From assembly GCF_026151655.1 (NCBI RefSeq), contig NZ_JAMQPN010000007.1, forward strand, positions 1-64,000: a DNA stretch of 64,000 nt, given 5' to 3'. The notes beneath the pieces were generated by a model, which searched no databases, was not told where the DNA came from, and saw only the letters and a list, made by a program, of their open reading frames with translations. Below, one piece after another: positions 8,289-17,323 of the stretch (position 1 is the stretch's first letter; every line of letters begins with the position of its first letter). This DNA comes from Leptospira soteropolitanensis (GTDB taxonomy: Bacteria > Spirochaetota > Leptospiria > Leptospirales > Leptospiraceae). The position numbers and the translations under genes are program-made.

Positions 8289-8918
8289 TTAGGTGGCACT
8301 AGATAATTCTATCGAATACTTAATGTTTTTTTGTGATTTTATTTTGAAGTTAATTTTTCTAGTATGGGTTGGATTACATGATGGATCGAAATAAATTAGG
8401 ATACGTTTTCTCGGAAGTTCTGTGATTTCGACGTTAGCCATTCTCGGTTGAAATTCCAATTGGTATTTTTCTTCAGGTAATTTTGGATAAATATTTTCTC
8501 TTTTCCCTCGCAGTAGGACGAATTTGATATAATCGTAACGATAAATTTCATATTTGGTCGCTGTACAATCGGGATTATCAATTTCGATTTCATTTAGCCT
8601 GTTTAAATCTTCTAATCCGTTTTCTGCGAAGACTTCGATGATGAATGCGAAGTTGGATATTTTAATATCTTTCGAAATCTCTACCAAGTTTTTATTAAAG
8701 TTTGGATTTAGTGAGGAAAAGTTATTTATATCAAACAAAGCTAATTCTAAATTTTCATCACTCAGTTTAAAAACATATAATTTATATTTACTATTGTCAG
8801 TTGGATTTTTGGTCTCATTGATTGTGACGGCTAAATCTGAGTTGATGCCAGGTGAAAGTATATATCGAGTGCAATTTGAAAATAAAACAAGAAACAATAT
8901 TGGATATGTAAGTTTCAT
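8289..8918 (-). CDS. Hypothetical lipoprotein
   Basis: 209 residues beginning with a short lipoprotein signal peptide (MKLTYPILFLVLFSNC) whose Cys16 fits the relaxed spirochaetal lipobox. The rest is moderately charged and rich in beta-strand-like segments, with no family I recognise. The gene stands alone between the 5S repeat and the VOC gene. Its AT-rich codon use looks somewhat poorer in GC than the neighbouring housekeeping genes, which would suit an accessory gene, but this was judged by eye only. Confidence 0.7.
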   Translation of the reverse strand: MKLTYPILFLVLFSNCTRYILSPGINSDLAVTINETKNPTDNSKYKLYVFKLSDENLELALFDINNFSSLNPNFNKNLVEISKDIKISNFAFIIEVFAENGLEDLNRLNEIEIDNPDCTATKYEIYRYDYIKFVLLRGKRENIYPKLPEEKYQLEFQPRMANVEITELPRKRILIYFDPSCNPTHTRKINFKIKSQKNIKYSIELSSAT

Positions 8919-9015
8919 AGTTGTAGTGATCCCCGATTATCATTATTCAATATCTCTTATCGCGAACTATGCAAGAAATAGTCTGGAATTATGATTTGAT
9001 AAGAATTGATTCCAT

Positions 9016-9492
9016 TTAGTTTTCTAATAAATCTGTAGCTGTTTGGGTTCCAATTTGTTCGGCAAGTCCAATGAGGATTCCTTCCACTCCCCGAATGTAA
9101 CAGAGTTTGTATATATTTTCAAATAATACAACTTCTCCTACTACTGTGGTACCGTGTTTCTTGAGTCGTGTTATTAATTCTTCTAGGTTGTCCACTCTAA
9201 ACATGATCCGAAGATAACCAAGCGAATTGACAGGAGCGGTTCTGTGGTCTGCGATTGTTTTCGGGGAAATAAATTGAGAGAGTTCAATGCGAGTGTGTCC
9301 ATCTGGGGTAACCATCATGGCAATCTCTACTTCCTGATCCTTAAGTCCTGTGACTTTCCCTGCCCACTCGCCAGCAACGACCATACGGCCTTCCAGTGTT
9401 AACCCGATTTCTTGGAAAAAAGAAATGGCATTGTCGAGTGATTCAACAACAATACCGACATTATGCATTTCTAGTAGTTTGCTTTTTGCCAT
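9016..9492 (-). CDS. VOC-family (glyoxalase/dioxygenase-fold) protein
   Basis: 158 residues with the paired beta-alpha-beta-beta-beta modules of the vicinal oxygen chelate superfamily: LEMHNVGIVVESLDNAISFF (His10 as a likely metal ligand), a GHTRIELSQF strand with Glu as the second candidate ligand, LGYLRIMFRVDNLEELITRL opening the second module, and VLFENIYKLCYIRGVEGILI closing it with a late Glu. These proteins bind a divalent metal and catalyse isomerase, dioxygenase or resistance reactions; the substrate cannot be assigned. The gene appears monocistronic. Confidence 0.82.
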   Translation of the reverse strand: MAKSKLLEMHNVGIVVESLDNAISFFQEIGLTLEGRMVVAGEWAGKVTGLKDQEVEIAMMVTPDGHTRIELSQFISPKTIADHRTAPVNSLGYLRIMFRVDNLEELITRLKKHGTTVVGEVVLFENIYKLCYIRGVEGILIGLAEQIGTQTATDLLEN

Positions 9493-9785
9493 GACTTCCT
9501 TTTTGTCTGAAGTCTAAAAAGGTCAAGATGATTTATATCTGTCGCGATTTTAATAATGAATCCCTTTCAATCTCAGGGATTTAAATCTAAAGGATAAGTT
9601 TTTATGAGTGGAATTGACTAAAAAAGATTCAAGATAATGGAGGTGAGCCCTTAATTACTTTTGTTTTGAAAGGGAATAGTGACGGTTCGATTAGTAAATC
9701 GAATTTTGGAGAATAGAAAAAATGTTCAATATTGCTATTCTTTACAATTATATTTATGAATGGGTATAGATTAAGGTCAACTTTT
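9493..9785. other. Intergenic region with no recognised gene
   Basis: 293 bp of AT-rich sequence between the VOC and TetR genes, both on the minus strand. No convincing open frame, RNA gene or strong hairpin was seen. It should hold the promoter of the VOC gene. Confidence 0.5.
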
Positions 9786-10415
9786 TTACTCTATCTCCAG
9801 AGAGGAACTAACAGTTGCTTTGAAAAGTTGAATGACATCCATTCCTTCCGGAAGGACTAAGTGTCCATCGATGGCAAGAGAGGCGATTCCATGTACAGTG
9901 GCCCAAGCACCAAGTGCTCTTGCATGAGCTATTTTTTTACTAACCTTTTCATTCGCAAAAGCAGCAAACAACAAACGAAAGGGGCGCTGAGAACTCACCC
10001 ATATCTCTCTTTCATTTGTCTCGGAACCCTTTTTTTTTCCCAAATCAATTTGGTTCATCATCAAACGGTAAAGGTTGGGGCTTGCGATGGCAAAATGGAT
10101 GTATTCCACACCATAATGATAAGCCATCATGCGACCATGAACATTCGGATGTTTTTTTTGGGCCTTCAGCATATTGGCTGCCAGTTCATCATACCCAGAT
10201 GCGGCAACTGACTGGAGTAGTTCTTGTTTCCCTTTAAAATGTGCATAGGGGGCCATATGTGTGACACCAATTGCGGAGGCTATGGACCGTAAAGAAAGGG
10301 CATCGGCCCCTTGTTTTTGTAATAAACTTCGTGCGGCAGAGATGAGGGCAGGGCGAAGGTCTCCGTGATGGTAGGAAGTCGTTTGTTTGTCTATTTTCTC
10401 TTTTTTCCCGGCCAT
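9786..10415 (-). CDS. TetR-family transcriptional regulator with WHG-type C-terminal domain
   Basis: 209 residues. The N terminus has the YHHGDLRPALISAA motif typical of the TetR subfamily with a WHG C-terminal domain. The helix-turn-helix covers about residues 40-66 (LRSIASAIGVTHMAPYAHFK). The C-terminal half contains the ligand/dimer domain, with AWATVHGIASLAIDGHL as the W-x-x-x-H-G element that names the group. It is divergent from the CrtI-like oxidoreductase gene with a 188-bp gap that holds a perfect palindrome (10543-10565), the likely operator. TetR proteins usually repress and release DNA on binding a small hydrophobic ligand. Confidence 0.88.
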   Translation of the reverse strand: MAGKKEKIDKQTTSYHHGDLRPALISAARSLLQKQGADALSLRSIASAIGVTHMAPYAHFKGKQELLQSVAASGYDELAANMLKAQKKHPNVHGRMMAYHYGVEYIHFAIASPNLYRLMMNQIDLGKKKGSETNEREIWVSSQRPFRLLFAAFANEKVSKKIAHARALGAWATVHGIASLAIDGHLVLPEGMDVIQLFKATVSSSLEIE

Positions 10416-10542
10416 TACAACCTAGTAGGCTCCCATGCTTCACTGGTAAAGCCTTTTCGGTAAAGGTTTAAAAGATAAGTAATTCGAGCCTGTTTTTAAT
10501 GGGTGGGAGATTTTTTTAAAAAAGGGATCAGAAAAACGTTTG

Positions 10543-10565
10543 CAATCTTTACAGTGTAAAGATTG
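10543..10565. promoter_or_regulatory. Perfect 23-bp palindromic operator, probably for the TetR regulator
   Basis: Two 11-bp arms, CAATCTTTACA and TGTAAAGATTG, separated by a single G, with no mismatch. It lies 38 bp upstream of the oxidoreductase start and 127 bp from the tetR start. Size, symmetry and position fit a TetR operator for the divergent pair. Confidence 0.75.
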
Positions 10566-10603
10566 GGTGTTCTTCATAAGGATTACCTTGGGGAGAATGA
10601 AAA

Positions 10604-12109
10604 ATGCTTCATTATGACACTGTTGTAATTGGTGCCGGTAACGCCGGTTTAATGGCAGCCACTCGATTGCAGCGAGAAGGTTCAAAAACTTTGTTACTGG
10701 AAAGGCATAATGTCCCTGGCGGGTGTGCCACTTCCTTTGTGAGAGGGGATTTTGAATTTGAAGTGGCTCTTCACCAACTGAGTGGGGTTGGAACGGAATC
10801 AAATCCTTTCATCATGCGTCGTGTATTTGAAGAACTTGGTGTTCTGGATAAGATAGATCTAGTTCAAGAAGAAGAACTTTATCGTATCATAATCCCTGGA
10901 AAATTAGATGTTACATTACCTGCCGACTGGGAAGAATTAAAAAACCATCTAAAGAGTCTTTTTCCAGAAGAAGGGAATTCGGTTGATCGTTTTTTTGCTC
11001 TTAGTGAAGCCGTTGTCAATGAATATTATTTTGTTTTACCAAGGGTCAGATTATCTAATGATCAAGAAAAAATTCGAACAAGGTGTCCAAATTTTTCAGC
11101 TTATGGACTTCGTTCTACAACTGATGTTCTAAATGAATTTTTTAAAAATGAAGACTTAATCAGTGTAATCACACCTTATTGGAGTTATGTTGGAATACCT
11201 ACGACGGATTTGGTGTTTGCTGAATTCATCGGTATGGTATATTTTTATTGTGTTTATAAACCTTGGCATATCAAAGGTGGCTCCCAAATGCTTTCGAGTG
11301 CACTTCTTACTTCCTTTGAAGAAGCAGGTGGAGAAGTTCGCTTCCATTGTGCGGCGGAAAAAATCCTTACGGAACATGGTGCAGTGCGAGGGGTTCTTTT
11401 GGAAACAGGGGAAACTGTCAGTTGTGATGCCGTAGTTTCCAATGCGAGTCCTCTCCTCACTTATCATGAAATGTTGGATTTAGAAACGCCTCCTTCTGTT
11501 TTAAAAGATTTCCAATCAAGACGGATGGGTGTTTCGGCAGTTTGTTTATATTTGGGTTTGGACTGTACTCCTGAAGAATTAGGATTCACAACTGCTTCGA
11601 CCTTTGTGATGACAACAGCTAACTCAAAAGTCACAGAAGACCGCATGTATACTTTGGATGCTCCCGATTGGGGGATGGTCACTTGTTATAATTATATCGA
11701 TGAGGAATTGGCCCCAAAAGGAAAATCAGTCGTCACTCTTGTTGCCTTACAATATGGAGAGGCTTGGAAGGACGTACAACCGGAACAATATATTTCCACA
11801 AAATATGAGTTTGGTGATAAACTTATCAAACTTGTTGAGATGGCATACCCTAAAATCAGAGCACATATTGAAAAAGCAGAAGTGGCCACACCAATGACGA
11901 TGATGCGTTATTTAAATACACCAGGTGGAGCCATTTATGGGTTCAAACAAAATTTACAAGATGGTCATCTATTCCGTGAACCTTTGGATGCGATTGATGG
12001 ACTTTATTCAGCCAGCAGTTGGACAAGTATGGGTGGCTTCCAACCAACATATTTGAATGGTTACAATACGGCTCGGAAGATTATGAAACGGTCGAAGATT
12101 CTTCGTTAA
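10604..12109 (+). CDS. CrtI-like FAD-dependent oxidoreductase (phytoene desaturase/retinol saturase type)
   Basis: 501 residues. The N terminus has an FAD-binding Rossmann motif (VIGAGNAGLMAATRL) followed by LLLERHNVPGGCATSF, the typical second element of the carotenoid desaturase/amine-oxidase family. The C terminus closes with GLYSASSWTSMGGFQPTYLNG, which matches the family's FAD-contacting G-x-x-x-x-G end. Members add or remove hydrogens on polyisoprenoids, retinol-like lipids or related molecules; no carotenoid genes are seen here, so the substrate is open. The gene is probably cotranscribed with the ferredoxin-reductase gene 80 bp downstream and repressed by the divergent TetR protein. 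Confidence 0.85.
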   Translation: MLHYDTVVIGAGNAGLMAATRLQREGSKTLLLERHNVPGGCATSFVRGDFEFEVALHQLSGVGTESNPFIMRRVFEELGVLDKIDLVQEEELYRIIIPGKLDVTLPADWEELKNHLKSLFPEEGNSVDRFFALSEAVVNEYYFVLPRVRLSNDQEKIRTRCPNFSAYGLRSTTDVLNEFFKNEDLISVITPYWSYVGIPTTDLVFAEFIGMVYFYCVYKPWHIKGGSQMLSSALLTSFEEAGGEVRFHCAAEKILTEHGAVRGVLLETGETVSCDAVVSNASPLLTYHEMLDLETPPSVLKDFQSRRMGVSAVCLYLGLDCTPEELGFTTASTFVMTTANSKVTEDRMYTLDAPDWGMVTCYNYIDEELAPKGKSVVTLVALQYGEAWKDVQPEQYISTKYEFGDKLIKLVEMAYPKIRAHIEKAEVATPMTMMRYLNTPGGAIYGFKQNLQDGHLFREPLDAIDGLYSASSWTSMGGFQPTYLNGYNTARKIMKRSKILR

Positions 12110-12189
12110 CCAAATACAACTGCTTCCACTCAATGAACAAATTAGGATTCGAATGAATCGATCGACTTTGATGGATAGGAAATAGGAAT

Positions 12190-13374
12190 ATGTTAGATAA
12201 CAACAAAAAATTAGAAACAAACATTTTGAACTCTGTGGTTGGGTTTAAGGAAGCAGTTTTAAAAAAAGAGGAGCTTGAAACTAATGGCTCAAACTTTAAA
12301 GAAGAGAAAGGCCTTGTTCGAGAAAAAATAAATAGCCTTCATCCAAAACGGATAAAACTACGTGTAGAAGAAATTCGAGTGGATACTCCTTTCACAAAAA
12401 CCTTAAAAATGGTCTCTGTCGGTGGTAAAAAATTGCCTCCCTTCCAAGCCGGACAGTACATCAATTTATTTGTTTCTCTTTCGGGTGTATTGACAGCGAG
12501 ACCTTATTCGATTTCTTCTTCACCAAAAGATCTAAACTCGTATGAATTGACCATCAAACGAAAAGAAGGTGGTTTTGTGAGTCCTTATTTATTAGATGAA
12601 GTTAAGATTGGCCAAGAATTTGAATCTACAGGACCAATGGGTTCTTTTCATCACAATCCTCTTTTTCATGGTTTGGATCTGGTATTCCTTGCTGGTGGAT
12701 CAGGGATTGCACCTGCGATGAGTATGTTAAAATCGTTTTTATCTTCGGACGAAAACTTTCGATTCCATATTATCTACTCTAATAGTTATGAAGATGATGT
12801 TATTTTTATTGAGGAACTTCGTAACTTAGCTGCTGCCCATCCAAACTTTACTTTGACCGAGTTCCTTTCCCGGGAAGTCAGTCCTAATTTTAAAGGATAC
12901 CGTGGTCGATTGGATTATAAAACATTACAAACCTTACTGCAAAATCCTCCCTCTAAGATGTATTATGTCTGTGGCCCCACTCCTTTTAATGAACATGTAG
13001 CAAAACTTCTTTCTGAACTTGGAGTAAGATCAGGACGGATCTTAATCGAAAGTAATGGCCCACCTGCAAGACCCGATACAATGGATGGTTGGCCGAATTC
13101 CGTTCTTCCAACGAAGGAAGTGAAGATCAAAGTAGGAAACAACCAAGCTTTCCAGGCGAAAGTTGGGGAGCCACTCCTGAATAGTTTAGAAAGGAATGGA
13201 TATTTTACAGAAAATGCCTGTCGATCGGGCGAATGTAGTTTGTGCAGAGTGAAACTGAAATCAGGAGAAGTATTCAGTCCCCCAGAAGCCAAAATTCGCA
13301 AGTCCGATAAAAAGTTTGGATGGATTCACTCTTGTATTGCCTTTCCTGTTACCGATATAGAGATTCAACTATAA
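12190..13374 (+). CDS. FAD/NAD(P)H oxidoreductase with C-terminal 2Fe-2S ferredoxin domain
   Basis: 394 residues. After a charged N-terminal stretch of about 55 residues come a ferredoxin-reductase barrel with the FAD motif RPYSISSSP, an NAD(P)-binding domain (AGGSGIAPAMSML and YYVCGPTPF), and a plant-type 2Fe-2S domain with Cys344, Cys349, Cys352 and Cys382. The order matches PaaE/HmpX-like electron-transfer reductases. It likely passes electrons from NAD(P)H to a partner, plausibly the CrtI-like enzyme encoded just upstream or a desaturase elsewhere. A good ribosome-binding site (AGGAAATAGGAAT) precedes the ATG. Confidence 0.88.
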   Translation: MLDNNKKLETNILNSVVGFKEAVLKKEELETNGSNFKEEKGLVREKINSLHPKRIKLRVEEIRVDTPFTKTLKMVSVGGKKLPPFQAGQYINLFVSLSGVLTARPYSISSSPKDLNSYELTIKRKEGGFVSPYLLDEVKIGQEFESTGPMGSFHHNPLFHGLDLVFLAGGSGIAPAMSMLKSFLSSDENFRFHIIYSNSYEDDVIFIEELRNLAAAHPNFTLTEFLSREVSPNFKGYRGRLDYKTLQTLLQNPPSKMYYVCGPTPFNEHVAKLLSELGVRSGRILIESNGPPARPDTMDGWPNSVLPTKEVKIKVGNNQAFQAKVGEPLLNSLERNGYFTENACRSGECSLCRVKLKSGEVFSPPEAKIRKSDKKFGWIHSCIAFPVTDIEIQL

Positions 13375-13640
13375 AAAATGCAATGAATTAGGAGAAAGAA
13401 TTTCATGTTTCGTTGGATTTTCGTTTTTGACCATCTCAAATAAAAGTGAATAAAAATCTTTTATTCGAGAGTATGTGATTATAGTTTTGCGAAAATCATA
13501 ATTTTAGAAGTTTTTTGTGATACGTTATTCCATTTTGCGCTTTACATGCCGTTAGAGTTTTAAGTTTTCACTTTTTTTAATAATTTTTCCTTGAGTCAAC
13601 CCTCTCTCATTTGTTATTGGATGGTAGAGGTATTCAATTC

Positions 13641-14588
13641 ATGAAACGTAGTCTCGTTTTTTCTCTGATCGTCATCTTGCTTTTTACTGGATCCGTTTTT
13701 GCTCAAGGTAAAGTTGAAGGAAATGCGTTGCGTATCAAAGGTGCATCCTTTTTAGGAAGCCTTCGCACAGACCTTGAAAAAAGAAATTTTTACGGTGATA
13801 TTGTTGGATTGGAATACAATCAAGATTGGCAAGGCAATCGTGGAACTTCACTCATTAATGATTTTGGTTTTGATTATTTTCATTCGTTGAATGCAGGAAT
13901 CTTGAGTAATGTTTTTCTCGGTTTGCATTTGAATCGATTTACTCGAGGTTATGAATGGAATTCCTATTATGCTACGGGACTCGGAATTAAAGAGGGCGAT
14001 TATCGTTTACTCTATTCTGATATCAACTTAGGAATTACGCTTTCTCCTAGTTCTAATTTTAGAATTCTTCCCAAATATGTCATTCGGAGTATGAGTCAAT
14101 CTTTTGAAGGGAACTATTTAGGCATTGGTGGGCCATCTTATTTAGGGCAGGATACAAAAACCACCTCAGGTACTTCGGGGCTCGTAGGTGTTGGTTTCGA
14201 ATTTGATCTTAACGATAGGGCTACACTATTCGCAGATTTTCTGCTCTTCGGACCTTTTCTCTTAAATTCTTCCGGAACCTATAACTCAGAACAGTTTAGA
14301 GTTTATAACAATGGTTTTGGATTTAATTTTGCTAATGGTGGTTATACTTTCTATTCTGAAAAAATTAGTGTGGGAGGAAGTATCATGATCCTTCCAAAAC
14401 TTCGACTATTTTTGAGTTTTGAAAGAGAAAACATGACTGCTAAAGCAAAGAGTCCTGTCGCTCTCAGTTTTTATGGTGATACATTGGACCGAGTGGGCAC
14501 ATTAATGGAGTTTGTATCTGCTACAGCGGACCATCAAATTGCTATGTCCGGTATAAAAATTGGTGTCACTTACGATTTAAATTTGTAA
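13641..14588 (+). CDS. Hypothetical outer-membrane beta-barrel protein
   Basis: 315 residues from the ATG at 13641, which begins a clear signal peptide (MKRSLVFSLIVILLFTGSVFA-Q). A TTG at 13611 would add ten residues before it and is less likely. The mature part alternates amphipathic strands rich in Gly, Tyr and Phe and ends in a short strand GVTYDLNL, as expected for a small outer-membrane barrel, although the last residue is Leu rather than Phe. No family is recognised. The gene is followed by the second 5S rRNA copy, about 56 bp after its stop, and carries no clear terminator of its own. Confidence 0.68.
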   Translation: MKRSLVFSLIVILLFTGSVFAQGKVEGNALRIKGASFLGSLRTDLEKRNFYGDIVGLEYNQDWQGNRGTSLINDFGFDYFHSLNAGILSNVFLGLHLNRFTRGYEWNSYYATGLGIKEGDYRLLYSDINLGITLSPSSNFRILPKYVIRSMSQSFEGNYLGIGGPSYLGQDTKTTSGTSGLVGVGFEFDLNDRATLFADFLLFGPFLLNSSGTYNSEQFRVYNNGFGFNFANGGYTFYSEKISVGGSIMILPKLRLFLSFERENMTAKAKSPVALSFYGDTLDRVGTLMEFVSATADHQIAMSGIKIGVTYDLNL

Positions 14589-14644
14589 CTTTTCTTTTAA
14601 AAGTACTTGCAAATCCAGTCCGCTTGGAAGTAATGGTAATTACT

Positions 14645-14760
14645 CCTGGTGATTATGGAGAGAAGGCCATACCCGTTCCCATTCCGAACACGGAAGTCAA
14701 GCTTCTCATCGCCGATGGTACTATTGGGTTCGCTCAATGGGAGAGTAGGACATTGCCGGG
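14645..14760 (+). rRNA. rrf: 5S ribosomal RNA, copy 2
   Basis: Identical over all 116 bases to the 5S gene at 7898-8013. It is again solitary, in the same orientation. Two 5S genes are consistent with what is known of saprophytic leptospires, whereas pathogenic species have one. A TTG-containing hexamer lies at exactly the same distance upstream in both copies (7860 and 14607), a possible -35 element, although the surrounding upstream DNA differs. Confidence 0.95.
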
Positions 14761-14781
14761 TTAGCACTTATAATCCTTTAG

Positions 14782-14811
14782 AAAGCGTTCGCGAAAGTGA
14801 GCGCTTTTTTT
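14782..14811 (+). terminator. Intrinsic terminator after 5S copy 2
   Basis: Counterpart of the hairpin at 8035-8064. The stem AAAGCG-TTC / GAG-CGCTTT has one more Watson-Crick pair than copy 1 and is followed by a T-run. Confidence 0.83.
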
Positions 14812-14873
14812 ATTTGTAGAGCGTTGTGTGAGCCGGCCAATGTCCGCGACTCGCAGTAGCGGTCGCTGCCTCA

Positions 14874-14906
14874 AAAATAGAGCAAGGTGTCTTGCTCTAT
14901 TTTTTC
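14874..14906 (+). terminator. Second intrinsic terminator after 5S copy 2
   Basis: Counterpart of the hairpin at 8130-8158. The arms AAATAGAGCAAG and CTTGCTCTATTT extend the stem beyond the 10 bp of copy 1, with a GTGT loop and a T-tract. Confidence 0.82.
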
Positions 14907-14961
14907 CGGCATGATTGCCGGGTGAATCTGTTCTTTTTATTAAATTTTTTTAAAACCCAAT

Positions 14962-15314
14962 CATATAGTCAGTAATGAATTATTTGCCAAATGGGTGAGG
15001 CTTCTGTCCGAATTGTTTTTTAATTCATTGTGCGAACCATATAGTATGCCTAAAGGTATCTTTTTTTTAGAGGCAGTAAATTAGAAATTAATGATATGTT
15101 GATGCAGTAGATTCTTAGATTCTAATTTGTTTATTTTCCTCTTCCGTTATTAGATTCATTTAGATTGAATGGAAATTTCAAATCTATTTAAGTAGAATTA
15201 CTAAATTTGGCAACGAAGGGGGGTAATTACAGGTATTGATTTTTTTGAATCTTCCATTTTCGATTCGGTATTCGCTTGCACTTTTTTTTAAGGCTATTTT
15301 AGTATTGGGAAGTA
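14962..15314. other. AT-rich intergenic region upstream of hybrid kinase
   Basis: About 350 bp after the end of the 5S repeat. No open frame, RNA gene or clear hairpin was recognised. It must contain the promoter of the histidine-kinase gene; a GGGAAG element just before the ATG at 15315 may serve as the ribosome-binding site. Confidence 0.5.
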
Positions 15315-17285
15315 ATGCAAAATTTGATTCCTAGTGAAGTATATTCTTCGCTGATTCTTCAATACTTATATGATGCAGTTATAGTTACGGATCTTGAATT
15401 TCGAATCACAAATTGGAATTTAGCTGCGGAACGTATTTATGGTTTCAAAGCTGAAGAAGTAATCGGGAAATCTACAGTTGCTATTTTAAAAACAGAACAG
15501 TTGCACTCAACAAGAGACAATCGTATATCAGAATTAAAGAATAAAGGGATTTGGCAAGGGGAAGTTTTTCAATACAACAAAGAAGATAAAAAACTAAAAA
15601 TCCGTTCTGCTGCCAGTCTTTTGAAAGATAAATTAGGAAACACAATCGGTATCATTGCGATCAATCGCGATATCACAGAAGAAAACAAAATTAAAGAAGA
15701 ACTCGTCGATAGCGAAGAAAGATTTCGAATGAGTTTTGATAACGCAGGCGTTGGCGTTTGTATTTTAGATTTAAATGGAAGATTTCTACGAGTCAATAAA
15801 AAACTAAGAACTATGTTAGGTTATGAGGAAACGGAGCTCATTGGCAAAAGAACAAACGAGTTTGCATATGAGGATGACAAAATTTTATTTGATTCGTTTC
15901 GAGATTTGGCACTTAGCGGTTCGAAAGAAAATATGATATATGAAAAAAGATTTTTTTCAAAAGATAAAAATATCCTTTGGTTTGAAATCTCAAATTCTTT
16001 AGTAAAAAATAGAGACGGCGATCCATCTTATTTTGTTGTTCATATGAATGATATTTCTGGTCGCAAAAATGCAGAATTCCATTTAAGAAGCGCGATCAAA
16101 GAAGCGGAAAGAGCAAATCAGGCAAAGTCAGAATTTGTTGCCAATATGAGCCATGAGATTCGAACTCCGCTCAACGGAGTTATTGGTTTTAATGAATTGT
16201 TATTAACTACCAACTTGGACATAGACCAAAGAGAATTTGTCCGAAATGCAATTAGCAGTGCACATGGTCTTCTTGGTATTATTAACGATGTACTTGATAT
16301 CTCCAAAATCGAAGCAGGGAAATTGGTTTTAAATGAAGTGATTTCCAATCTAAAGCAAATTATTAATGATTCGTTAGGTGTTTTGCGATGGAAGGCAAAT
16401 GAAAAGGGAATCGATTTAAGGTTGGAAGAGGGTCCTGAAATACCAGAAATCATTTTAATTGATGCAACCAGATTACGTCAAGTTCTGATTAACTTGTTAG
16501 GAAATGCAGTGAAATTCACTGAAGTAGGCGGCGTCATACTAAAGGTAAATGCGAAAGAGATTTCATCACAAAGAACTAAATTAGAATTCGTAATTAAAGA
16601 TACGGGAATCGGAATTTCAGAAGAACAGAAGACTCACTTATTTCAATCTTTTTGGCAAGGAGAAACAAACTCTAAGAGAAGGTATGGAGGATCTGGACTT
16701 GGTCTTAAGATCACAAAATCTTTGTTAGATCTTATGGGGGGAGAGATAGAGGTTATATCGGAGGTTGGCGTAGGAACAGAGTTTCGCTTCTGTATCGAAT
16801 GTAGTTTTGGCAAGGAAAATTTAGACCAAGATGCAAGAGATAAGAATGAAATAAAAAAGGAAGAGTTGGTTCATTACAACCAAGCAGTTTTGTCTGATAT
16901 ATCTCCTAGTATTTTAGTCGTAGAAGATAATGAAATGAATCGCGAACTTCTCAAACGAATGATTCAAAAATACATTCCTAAAGCTATAATCATTGAGGCT
17001 GTGGATGGTTTGGAGGGAGTTAAGTTCTTTCGCGAATCCTTACCAAATTTGGTATTTATGGATGTCCAAATGCCTAACATGGACGGATTGGAAGCGGTAA
17101 CGGAGATCCGTAAACAGCCCTCAGGTTCGAAGGTCCCAATCATTGCTCTGACTGCCGGTGCCTTGTATGAGGAAAGGAAAAAATGTTTTGATGTTGGAAT
17201 GGATCAATTTTTGACCAAACCGATTGATATCTTAGCACTTAATGAAATTCTATTCCATTATTTGAATCGGTCCACACTCGAATAG
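15315..17285 (+). CDS. Cytoplasmic PAS-PAS hybrid histidine kinase with C-terminal receiver
   Basis: 656 residues and no membrane span. Domains in order: PAS (about 12-130, with ITNWNLAAERIYGF), PAS (about 135-255, FLRVNKKLRTMLGYEETELIG), HisKA with His280 in MSHEIRTPLNG, HATPase (N box LLGNAVKFTEVGG, G1 KDTGIGIS, G2 GGSGLGLKI), and a receiver (about 530-650) with Asp583 in FMDVQMPNMDG and Lys in FLTKPID. The signal sensed and the downstream partner are unknown; the built-in receiver suggests a phosphorelay. It is followed after about 40 bp by two transporter genes on the same strand, so it may be cotranscribed with them. Confidence 0.93.
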   Translation: MQNLIPSEVYSSLILQYLYDAVIVTDLEFRITNWNLAAERIYGFKAEEVIGKSTVAILKTEQLHSTRDNRISELKNKGIWQGEVFQYNKEDKKLKIRSAASLLKDKLGNTIGIIAINRDITEENKIKEELVDSEERFRMSFDNAGVGVCILDLNGRFLRVNKKLRTMLGYEETELIGKRTNEFAYEDDKILFDSFRDLALSGSKENMIYEKRFFSKDKNILWFEISNSLVKNRDGDPSYFVVHMNDISGRKNAEFHLRSAIKEAERANQAKSEFVANMSHEIRTPLNGVIGFNELLLTTNLDIDQREFVRNAISSAHGLLGIINDVLDISKIEAGKLVLNEVISNLKQIINDSLGVLRWKANEKGIDLRLEEGPEIPEIILIDATRLRQVLINLLGNAVKFTEVGGVILKVNAKEISSQRTKLEFVIKDTGIGISEEQKTHLFQSFWQGETNSKRRYGGSGLGLKITKSLLDLMGGEIEVISEVGVGTEFRFCIECSFGKENLDQDARDKNEIKKEELVHYNQAVLSDISPSILVVEDNEMNRELLKRMIQKYIPKAIIIEAVDGLEGVKFFRESLPNLVFMDVQMPNMDGLEAVTEIRKQPSGSKVPIIALTAGALYEERKKCFDVGMDQFLTKPIDILALNEILFHYLNRSTLE

Positions 17286-17323
17286 AGTAGCAAAAAATTT
17301 CGAACTGCTTCAATTTGTCCAAA

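Larger units (their letters stand above)
14633..14961 (+). repeat. Direct repeat copy 2 (5S rRNA plus downstream terminator region)
   Basis: Second copy of the repeat at 7886-8216, offset by 6747 bp with no gap through the 5S gene and about 185 bp beyond it. Two of its five differences strengthen the downstream hairpins: C at 14790 gives a G-C pair in place of G-T, and A at 14876 lengthens the second stem. Confidence 0.93.

Noticed and set aside
8241..8300. tRNA-like T-arm (CAAGG-TTTTCGAA-TCTTG) downstream of 5S copy 1
   Set aside because: The loop has eight bases, and no acceptor, D or anticodon stems could be fitted around it.
10440..10802. Minus-strand frame of 120 codons covering the TetR operator and the start of the oxidoreductase
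   Set aside because: It would run through the palindrome and antisense to a clear FAD-binding motif; no support.
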